A stretch of 7,508 bases of DNA, from contig JAITLF010000351.1 of assembly GCA_031278025.1 (NCBI GenBank), forward strand, positions 1 through 7,508, read 5' to 3'. Position 1 is the first letter of the stretch; each line of letters starts with the position of its first letter. Origin of the DNA: Treponema sp. Its GTDB lineage: Bacteria > Spirochaetota > Spirochaetia > Treponematales > Breznakiellaceae. Under the pieces are notes generated by a model that saw only the letters and a program-made list of their open reading frames with translations, did not search any database and was not told the DNA's origin. Shown piece after piece: positions 1 to 5,585 of this stretch. Made by a program: the position numbers and the translations under genes.

Positions 1-78
1 GGTTCGGGGTATGCTCAGGCCCTGTTTCCGTCTGCTTAACGTGTTGACAGCGACAAGGCCACCCGAAGTTTCGGAACG

Positions 79-1725
79 CTAGATACGCAGCCGCTCGGCA
101 TGATGGTAGGCTTCGCTCCGCAGGGTTTTGACGGATTCATCTTGAAGGTAGGCGTCAAAGGGCATCTTACGGTCTATATAAGCGCCGGGGCTTCCGGGAG
201 GGAGGATCTCAATGATGCGGTTGGCGATGGAATTGACGAACTCGTGGTCGTGGGAGTTGAACAGGATGACCCCCGAAAAGGCGATAAGGCCGTCGTTGAG
301 GGCGGTGATGGCTTCCAGGTCCAGGTGGTTGGTTGGTTCGTCCAGGATGAGGACGTTTGCGCCGGAAAGCATCATCCTGGCCAGCATACACCGCACCTTC
401 TCGCCCCCGGAGAGGACGTTGACCGGCTTGAGGGCTTCGTCCCCGGAAAAGAGCATACGGCCCAGAAAGCTGCGCACATAGGTTTCGTCCTGATCCGGGG
501 AGTATTGTCTGAGCCAATCGGCAATGGGCAGATCGGAAGTAAAAAAGGCGCTGTTTTCACGGGGAAAGTAGGAGAAGGAGGTGGTCTGGCCCCAGTAGCA
601 GTCCCCGGCGGCGGCTTGGGTCTCACCGGCGATGATGTCGAAGAGGGCGGATTTTGCGGGATGCTCGGCGCCGACAAAGGCGATTTTGTCGTTCTTATTC
701 GCTATTAACGAGAAATCCCGGAGAAGTTCCGTTCCTTCAACGGTAACGCCCAGTTTCTCGATGCGAAGCACGTTGTTGCCGATTTCCCGCAGGGGTTTAA
801 AGCCCACATAGGGGAATTTCCGGCTCGTGGTAACCACGCTGTTCAAGTCCAGCTTCTCCAGAACCTTCTTGCGGCTCGTGGCCTGCCGGCTTTTGGAAGC
901 GTTAGAGGCAAAGCGCTGGATGAATTCCTTGAGTTCCCGTGCCTTTTCTTCCCGTTTTTTCAGTTGATCCCGTGCCTGCTTCTGGAGCATCTGGCTCATC
1001 TGGTACCAGAAGTCGTAGTTTCCTGAGTAGAGGCGTATCTGCCCAAAGTCTATGTCGCAGATGTGGGTACAGACCGCGTTGAGGAAATGCCGGTCGTGGG
1101 ATACCACGATCACCGTGTTGGGGAAGTCGATGAGGAAGTCTTCCAGCCAGGCGATAGATTCCAGGTCCAGACCGTTGGTAGGCTCGTCCAGCAGGAGGAT
1201 GTCCGGGTTACCGAAAAGGGCCTGAGCCAACAGGACCCGTACTTTTTTGGACTCGTCCAACTCCGACATCAGCTTGTTGTGGTCCTCTTCGTCAAGACCC
1301 AGGCCGGAAAGGATCTGCCCCGTCTGGGCTTCCGCTTCCCAGCCTCCCTGTTCCGCGAAATCCGCTTCCAGCTCGCTGGCCCTCATGCCGTCTGCTTCGG
1401 AAAAATCTTCTTTGGCGTAGATCGCTTCCCGTTCCTTTTGGATTTTGTAGAGCTTGGGGAATCCCATGATCACCGTTTCCAGGACCGGATATTCCTCGAA
1501 CGCAAAATGATCCTGGCTGAGGACCGCGATACGCTCCCCGGTGGTAACGGAGATTTCACCCTTGTCGTGTTCGACCTCGCCGGACACTATTTTGAGGAAG
1601 GTCGATTTCCCCGCACCATTGGCGCCTATTATCCCGTAGCAGTTGCCGGGAGTGAATTTGACATTTACATCCTTGAAAAGAGTCCGTTCTCCGTAACTGA
1701 GACTTACATCGGTAACGCTAATCAC
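79..1725 (-). CDS. ybiT: ABC-F family ATPase, YbiT-like (ribosome-associated type)
   Basis: A 548-residue soluble protein with two ABC ATPase domains and no membrane segments, the ABC-F layout. These proteins act at the ribosome (E-site and P-site tRNA) rather than as transporters. NBD1 has Walker A GANGAGKST (34-42), a Q-loop in SQDHFAFEE (Q71), Walker B ILLLDEP (176-182) and switch His210. A charged linker (about 240-300, with SNASKSRQATSR) follows. NBD2 has signature LSGGEKVR (438-445), Walker B LILDEPTNHLD and His492. QDHFAFEE, SHDRHFLN.VCTH and NASKSRQATSR match E. coli YbiT (about 530 aa) closely as I remember it, and like YbiT it lacks the long Arm insert. The start is GTG, preceded by AAGGA at a suitable distance. 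It overlaps the helicase stop by four bases (GTGA). Oddities: the NBD1 signature is degenerate (LDESK), as in YbiT, and the NBD2 Walker A is eroded to GAEHPAKSA. The family call is firm; the exact ribosomal role is unknown. Confidence 0.95.
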   Translation of the reverse strand: MISVTDVSLSYGERTLFKDVNVKFTPGNCYGIIGANGAGKSTFLKIVSGEVEHDKGEISVTTGERIAVLSQDHFAFEEYPVLETVIMGFPKLYKIQKEREAIYAKEDFSEADGMRASELEADFAEQGGWEAEAQTGQILSGLGLDEEDHNKLMSELDESKKVRVLLAQALFGNPDILLLDEPTNGLDLESIAWLEDFLIDFPNTVIVVSHDRHFLNAVCTHICDIDFGQIRLYSGNYDFWYQMSQMLQKQARDQLKKREEKARELKEFIQRFASNASKSRQATSRKKVLEKLDLNSVVTTSRKFPYVGFKPLREIGNNVLRIEKLGVTVEGTELLRDFSLIANKNDKIAFVGAEHPAKSALFDIIAGETQAAAGDCYWGQTTSFSYFPRENSAFFTSDLPIADWLRQYSPDQDETYVRSFLGRMLFSGDEALKPVNVLSGGEKVRCMLARMMLSGANVLILDEPTNHLDLEAITALNDGLIAFSGVILFNSHDHEFVNSIANRIIEILPPGSPGAYIDRKMPFDAYLQDESVKTLRSEAYHHAERLRI

Positions 1726-3536
1726 TGACTATTCCTTTTGTTCCGTATAAAGATTCCCAAAAGCCTGTTTAAGAGGCCCGCTTTCTGCGCCGTTTTCCGC
1801 GCCGCGTCTTTCCCGGTTAAAGGCTGGCCGTAGCCGGCCTCTTTGCCCCCCTGCCCCGCCGCTTGGGACGCAGTGGTTCTTGACGACCCGGCGCTTCTTG
1901 ACGAGCCGGCGCTTCTCGACGAACCGGCGCTTCTCGACGAGCCGGCGCTTCTTGACGAACCGGCGCTTCCCGACGAATCGGCTTTCCGCGGCCTTTTGCT
2001 TCCTCCCTCCGCCTTGCCGCCTTCCTGATTGGCCGCGCCGCCGCGAGGCGGTTTGCCGGCATCCCGTTTTTTTCGGAGAGAATCGGCGGCACGCTTTTCC
2101 CGGTCCCGGCTTCCACGCCCGTCCGGACCTTCAACCCTGGACGAGCGGGCGCTCAAATCGTACTTCTCCTTATAATAGGCCATCCGTTCCTCAAAAGGCA
2201 GGGCGGCAAAATCCGGTCCCGGCCCGGTTTTCGTCTGGCGCTGGTGGAAAGGCCGCCCTCCGTCCCGGACTTCGGCGCCCCGCCTGAGAGCGCTCCGGTC
2301 GGAAGAACGGCGCCCGCCGGAACGTTCTTCCCCCCTGCCGCGGGAAGCCCCCCGCTCGCCATCGAAAGTTTCGCTCTTGATTCGCATACCCTCGCTTTTA
2401 TCTTCGCCAAAAAGGTCCGCTGCCGCGGTTTCGGACGGGATCTTCTTGCCAAGGTACCGTTCTATGGCGGGAAGTTCGTATACGTCCTGCTCAGTAGCCA
2501 GGGTAATGGCCCTGCCGGTTTTACCCGCCCTGGCGGTACGGCCTATACGGTGGACGTAGTTTTCCGCCTCTACCGGCAGATCGTAGTTCACCACCAGGGA
2601 CAGGGCTTCAATGTCCAGCCCCCGTGCCGCCACATCGGTGGCCACCAGGAAACGGGTTTTTCCCGCCTTCACATCCTCAATGATCTTGAGCCGTTTGGAT
2701 TGGGGCAGATCGCCCATGATGAATTCGCAGGCTATCCCGTTGATCCGCAGCCGTTTCGCCACGACTTCAACGTACCGTTTGGTATTGCAGAAGATGATGG
2801 CGCTCTCCGGCTTTTCACGCACAAGGATGCCCATAAGCAGCTTCATCTTGTTTTCACTGGACACGTGGTAAAGGACCTGTTCGACTTCTTCTACCGTAAC
2901 ATTTTCCGGGGCGATTTCAATTTCGCGGGGGGATTTGGTGTATTCCCACGCCAGGTTTTTGACCCAGTTGTTCAAGGTCGCGCTGAATAGCATGGTCTGC
3001 CGCTTGTCAACCGGAGAAATCACCTTGATGAGTTTGCGCAAGTCGGGATAGAAACCCATATCGAACATGCGGTCCGCTTCGTCCAGTATCAGGAAGGCGA
3101 TGTCCATCAGGTTCATTTTACCCGAAGCGTTCAAATCCAGCACCCGTCCCGGTGTTCCGACCAGGATCTGCGCGTTATCCTCCAGGAGCCGCTGTTGATC
3201 CGAATACCCAACGCCGCCGTAAAAACTCCCGGTTTTGAAGGAGAGGTATTTTCCCAGAACTCTTGCCTCTTCTTCCACTTGTACCGCTAGTTCCCGTGTG
3301 GGCGTCATAATAAGGGCTTTTTTTCCGGCAAGAAACGGTTCGGTTAAAAGGCGCTGAAAAATAACCACCAGGAAGGCGGCGGTTTTCCCCGTTCCGGTCT
3401 GGGATTGGACATACAGATCCTGGCCGCGAAAAGCATTAGCCAACACTTGCTCCTGAACAGGCATACAGGTACGATACCCTGCCTCAGCAATACCCCGTTG
3501 GAGATCGGGGTGCAAATTTAGTTCAGTAAATTTCAT
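1722..3536 (-). CDS. DEAD-box ATP-dependent RNA helicase, RhlB/RhlE-like, with long basic repeat tail
   Basis: Unwinds or remodels RNA using ATP in the cytoplasm. Numbered from the ATG at 3536 (604 aa): Q-motif region with Gln28, motif I SQTGTGKT (45-52), Ia PTRELA (79-84), TPGR (128-131), DEAD (152-155), SAT (185-187), IIFCNT (247-252), ATDVAARGLD (299-308) and HRIGRTARAG (329-338). YELPAIERYLGKKIP after the core resembles RhlB. From about residue 372 there is a Gly/Arg/Ser/Lys-rich tail with RG-type stretches, an isolated PFEERMAYYKEKY segment, a six-residue SSRSAG repeat (about 525-554) and an amphipathic-looking end, KAGLLNRLLGIF. Such tails usually bind RNA or partners. The start at 3536 is chosen because MKFTELNLHPDLQ begins the family homology. 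It has no clear Shine-Dalgarno, while an in-frame GTG at 3620 has GGGAGG 10 bases upstream and would add 28 residues of repeat-derived sequence. The stop overlaps the ABC-F start. Family certain, subfamily likely. Confidence 0.94.
   Translation of the reverse strand: MKFTELNLHPDLQRGIAEAGYRTCMPVQEQVLANAFRGQDLYVQSQTGTGKTAAFLVVIFQRLLTEPFLAGKKALIMTPTRELAVQVEEEARVLGKYLSFKTGSFYGGVGYSDQQRLLEDNAQILVGTPGRVLDLNASGKMNLMDIAFLILDEADRMFDMGFYPDLRKLIKVISPVDKRQTMLFSATLNNWVKNLAWEYTKSPREIEIAPENVTVEEVEQVLYHVSSENKMKLLMGILVREKPESAIIFCNTKRYVEVVAKRLRINGIACEFIMGDLPQSKRLKIIEDVKAGKTRFLVATDVAARGLDIEALSLVVNYDLPVEAENYVHRIGRTARAGKTGRAITLATEQDVYELPAIERYLGKKIPSETAAADLFGEDKSEGMRIKSETFDGERGASRGRGEERSGGRRSSDRSALRRGAEVRDGGRPFHQRQTKTGPGPDFAALPFEERMAYYKEKYDLSARSSRVEGPDGRGSRDREKRAADSLRKKRDAGKPPRGGAANQEGGKAEGGSKRPRKADSSGSAGSSRSAGSSRSAGSSRSAGSSRSAGSSRTTASQAAGQGGKEAGYGQPLTGKDAARKTAQKAGLLNRLLGIFIRNKRNSQ
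1876..1983. repeat. 18-bp tandem repeat inside the helicase gene, about 6 copies
   Basis: The plus-strand unit is cttctcgacgagccggcg. Copies start at 1876 (diverged), 1894, 1912, 1930, 1948 and 1966 (partial), in exact 18-base register. Most differences are single third-position changes (tct/ctt, gag/gaa). On the coding minus strand it encodes SSRSAG repeated. Because the period is a multiple of three, gain or loss of units keeps the helicase in frame, so copy number may vary between strains. Confidence 0.9.
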
Positions 3537-3590
3537 ATATGTGGAGTACGATAGCTGATTATTGGAATTTTGAATAGAGGAGGCCTCCGC

Positions 3591-3726
3591 TCCCGCGTCC
3601 GCGTAGGCGCCTCCCTGCACCGCGTAGGCGCCTCCCGCGTCCGCGTAGGCGCCTCCCGCGTCCGCGTAGGCGCCTCCCGCATCCGCGTAGGCGCCTCCCG
3701 CGTCCGCGTAGGCGCCTCCCGCGTTG
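3591..3726. repeat. 21-bp tandem repeat between HAD and helicase genes, 6 full copies plus a partial
   Basis: Each unit has the 15-base core gcgtaggcgcctccc followed by a six-base tail, usually gcgtcc. Cores begin at 3601, 3622, 3643, 3664, 3685 and 3706, exactly 21 apart, and a partial unit fills 3591-3600. The copies differ only in the tail (tgcacc in the first, gcatcc in the fifth by position, gcgttg in the last). There are no unique spacers, so it is not a CRISPR array. On the minus strand, the sense of both flanking genes, each unit carries GGGAGG (Shine-Dalgarno-like) and the palindrome GGCGCC. In the helicase frame it reads GGAYADA with no stop. Confidence 0.93.
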
Positions 3727-3755
3727 CCAGACCTGGGTCTGGCGTTGCCAGACCC
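3726..3755. repeat. Overlapping inverted repeats forming two mutually exclusive hairpins
   Basis: Three arms lie in series: gccagacc (3726-3733), gggtctggc (3735-3743) and gccagaccc (3747-3755). The middle arm can pair with the left arm (8 bp, 2-base spacer) or the right arm (9 bp perfect, 3-base loop). The two outer arms are also 21 bases apart (gcgttgccagacc at 3721 and 3742), so the 21-bp periodicity continues past the main array. No T-run follows on either strand, so this is not a standard intrinsic terminator. It could be a processing or RNA-stabilising structure between the HAD and helicase messages; that role is inference. Confidence 0.75.
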
Positions 3756-3785
3756 TTGCCTCCGGCGTCCGGGGGGGATGCTGCC

Positions 3786-4418
3786 CTATCTATCCATAAA
3801 GACCGTAAGCTCCCGCAAGTCCCGAATCCTAGGATACGGGAAATCCGGGTTGGCATCCCGTTCATCCAGCAGTATCCCCTTGCCGCCTAAGGCTATGTAG
3901 CCTTTCACATACCGGGGGTAATCGTCGATGAACAGGGTCTCGGCAGGGGAAGAGCCCAGGACGTCCAGGGCGCGGTAAAAGGCGCCGGGAAGGGGCTTCC
4001 CCTGGTTCCCATTCCAGCGCATGTCGAAAACATGGGTAAACAGATCGGCTATCGCCAGTTTTTTGAGTATCCGATCCGAGTGTTCCCTGGGCGAATTGGT
4101 CAGAATAGCTTTGGGAACCGGAAGGCGCTCCAGGAAAGGCCGCAGCGCCGGGTCTATGGCAAGATCGTCTTCCTCACCGGCGGGATGGACCGCCGCATAG
4201 TACCGGTCAATATCCGTCAACCCCTTTTCGTGCATAAGCCATTCCAGGGTGGTGCCGTGCCGGGATATTCCCTCCTCCCGTATCCGGCGCGCCTCCTCCA
4301 GGGGAACTTCTAAAAAGCGGCGCACATAATCAAGGATACGCCGCTGGAGCGCATCTTCCATCCCCGAACTTAACGGATACAAGGTGTTGTCCAAATCAAA
4401 AAGAATGTATCGAATCAT
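3786..4418 (-). CDS. HAD-superfamily hydrolase, pyrimidine 5'-nucleotidase-like
   Basis: A 210-residue cytosolic phosphatase of the haloacid dehalogenase fold. Motif I is FDLDNTLYP near the N-terminus (nucleophile Asp8, Asp10), motif II is ILTNSP (Thr107), the conserved lysine is in GKPLP (Lys141), and motif IV is LFIDDYPRY (Asp165/Asp166), which binds Mg2+. Residues about 15-90 form a helical cap of the C1 type. The DLDNTLYPLSSGM stretch resembles the SDT1/pyrimidine nucleotidase group, so a nucleoside monophosphate is a plausible substrate, but HAD substrates cannot be read reliably from sequence; a sugar phosphate is also possible. The ATG at 4418 is preferred over the one at 4448 because AGGA sits 6 bases before it and motif I falls at the usual distance. 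The TAG stop is followed, in the same frame, by stop-free repeat DNA leading into the helicase. All motif residues are present and the gene looks functional. Confidence 0.9.
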   Translation of the reverse strand: MIRYILFDLDNTLYPLSSGMEDALQRRILDYVRRFLEVPLEEARRIREEGISRHGTTLEWLMHEKGLTDIDRYYAAVHPAGEEDDLAIDPALRPFLERLPVPKAILTNSPREHSDRILKKLAIADLFTHVFDMRWNGNQGKPLPGAFYRALDVLGSSPAETLFIDDYPRYVKGYIALGGKGILLDERDANPDFPYPRIRDLRELTVFMDR

Positions 4419-4464
4419 GCCACATCCTATCAATATTGGCCTTGGCATGAATACTCACGGCGTG

Positions 4465-4493
4465 TTGACAGGGGAAACCGCCGGACTGATAAA
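4465..4493 (+). promoter_or_regulatory. Sigma-70-type promoter for corA
   Basis: A perfect -35 box TTGACA (4465-4470) is followed after 17 bases by GATAAA (4488-4493, 4 of 6 matches to TATAAT). Transcription would begin near 4500, leaving a leader of about 30 bases that contains the ribosome binding site AGGA (4521-4524), 6 bases before the corA ATG. Position, spacing and direction all fit the downstream gene. Confidence 0.7.
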
Positions 4494-4499
4494 GTCTGG
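4481..4499. promoter_or_regulatory. Inverted repeat over the corA -10 region (possible operator)
   Basis: ccggact (4481-4487) and agtctgg (4493-4499) are inverted copies, matching at 6 of 7 positions and pairing at all 7 as RNA if one G-T pair is allowed. They flank a five-base centre, gataa, that makes up most of the -10 hexamer. A regulator bound here would block RNA polymerase. The gtctgg arm is also found in the hairpins at 3726-3755. The symmetry is visible; regulator binding is inference and chance is possible. Confidence 0.35.
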
Positions 4500-4530
4500 C
4501 AGGGGATAGCCATTCATGGTAGGATAACCC

Positions 4531-5502
4531 ATGCAGCTATCAATTATCGGTTATGATCCCATAGGTTCCTGGGCCAAAACCGCCGCCACCGTGGACGAAC
4601 TGCTCCGCTACACGAATCCGGCGGGGATAACCTGGATAAATGTGGATGGGATGGACGACAGCGAGGCCATTACCCGCCTGGCCGAGGTGTATCGCATCCA
4701 TCCCTTAACGATAGAAGATATTCAGAACGCCGAACAGCGGCCCAAGGTGGAAGAGTTCGATCAGTACCTTTTTATCTGCCTTAAGGCGATCTCCCAAAAA
4801 GAGGGGGAACTCGTCTTTGATCATATCAGCATGGTGATCTTCGAACATACGGTGATTAGTTTTCAGGAGCTTCCCGGAGATTCCTTTAACAGCATCAGAA
4901 AACGGATAATGAACAACGCGGGCAAGATACGAAGGCTGGGAACCGACTACCTGTCCTATCTCCTCCTGGATTCAGTGGTTGACGAATATTTTCTCATCCT
5001 GGACGCCCTGGGCGACCGCATCGAGAAGTTCGAGGATCGGGCAATGGATGAAACCGACCGCGGCTTTATCCCGGATCTTCAGAATACAAAGCAGAAACTC
5101 CTCCACATGCGCCGGGCCATCTGGCCCCTGCGGGAGAGCCTTTCCCTCCTCCTCAAGATGGATTCTCCCCTGTTGAGCGGCGACCTTATGCCCTTTTTCA
5201 AGGACCTTCAGGAAAACGCGGTCCAGGCCGCGGAAACGGTGGAGACCTACCGGGAACTTATGGCCGGGGTTATGGAAGTGAATCTTTCGGTAATGTCCAA
5301 CCGGATGAACAACGTGATGAAGGTACTCACCATCATTTCTACCGTTTTTATCCCCCTCACGTTTATAGTCGGGGTTTACGGGATGAATTTTGCCAACATG
5401 CCCGAACTGAACTACCCCTACGCTTACCCGCTGACCTGGGGCATCATGATAGTCATTGCCCTGGGGATGCTGTACTTTTTCAAACGCCGGCGCTGGTTTT
5501 AA
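4531..5502 (+). CDS. corA: CorA magnesium/cobalt transport protein
   Basis: A 323-residue inner-membrane channel subunit that takes up Mg2+ (and Co2+) as a homopentamer. The cytoplasmic N-terminal domain carries the family hallmark HPLTIEDIQNAEQRPKVEEF (57-76). A long helical stalk follows (about 150-262). TM1 spans about 263-283 and ends in the selectivity signature YGMN (GMN 284-286), followed by the periplasmic loop FANMPELNYPY. TM2 spans about 299-317, and the protein ends in the basic KRRRWF facing the cytoplasm. Length and the segment from VMKVLTIIS to MPE are close to Thermotoga CorA as I recall it. The ATG at 4531 has AGGA six bases upstream and a good promoter. Nothing is truncated. 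It is transcribed alone, divergent from the HAD gene and convergent with pyruvate kinase. Confidence 0.97.
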   Translation: MQLSIIGYDPIGSWAKTAATVDELLRYTNPAGITWINVDGMDDSEAITRLAEVYRIHPLTIEDIQNAEQRPKVEEFDQYLFICLKAISQKEGELVFDHISMVIFEHTVISFQELPGDSFNSIRKRIMNNAGKIRRLGTDYLSYLLLDSVVDEYFLILDALGDRIEKFEDRAMDETDRGFIPDLQNTKQKLLHMRRAIWPLRESLSLLLKMDSPLLSGDLMPFFKDLQENAVQAAETVETYRELMAGVMEVNLSVMSNRMNNVMKVLTIISTVFIPLTFIVGVYGMNFANMPELNYPYAYPLTWGIMIVIALGMLYFFKRRRWF

Positions 5503-5514
5503 CCCGGTACCCCG

Positions 5515-5574
5515 TGTCCCAATCCCGCCTGTCCCGATGCCGCGTGTTCCAGGCTTGCCAGGCTTGCTTGCCAG
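5515..5574. repeat. Degenerate short tandem repeats in the corA-pyk convergent spacer
   Basis: Two 15-base units, tgtcccaatcccgcc (5515-5529) and tgtcccgatgccgcg (5530-5544), match at 12 of 15 positions; a third (5545-5559) is much diverged. A 9-base tandem duplication ccaggcttg (5549-5557 and 5558-5566) follows, then cttgccag. The spacer 5503-5585 contains no gene, and I could not find a stable hairpin with a T-run for either convergent gene. Confidence 0.45.
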
Positions 5575-5585
5575 CGGATGAATCG

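Noticed and set aside
44..49. TTGACA on the plus strand near the left edge, in the same cgtgttgaca context as the corA promoter
   Set aside because: No acceptable -10 hexamer lies 16-18 bases downstream, and it would fire antisense into the ABC-F gene. The shared 10-mer is probably chance.
62..73. Small hairpin (CCGAA-AC-TTCGG on the minus strand) after the ABC-F stop as a terminator
   Set aside because: Only 5 bp with a 2-base loop and no T-run.
1063..1728. Long plus-strand open frame (221 codons) opposite the ABC-F gene
   Set aside because: It is antisense to a gene with clear motifs, has no recognisable domain, and follows from the GC-rich codon bias of the real strand.
2244..2990. Plus-strand open frame of 248 codons opposite the helicase
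   Set aside because: It mirrors the helicase core codons and has no family resemblance or ribosome site.
3591..3726. Possible CRISPR array
   Set aside because: The 21-bp units are directly contiguous with no unique spacers, and no cas genes are present.
5482..5502. GC-rich end of corA followed by TTTT as an intrinsic terminator
   Set aside because: The stem is only about 3 bp and lies within the coding sequence for the conserved C-terminal residues.
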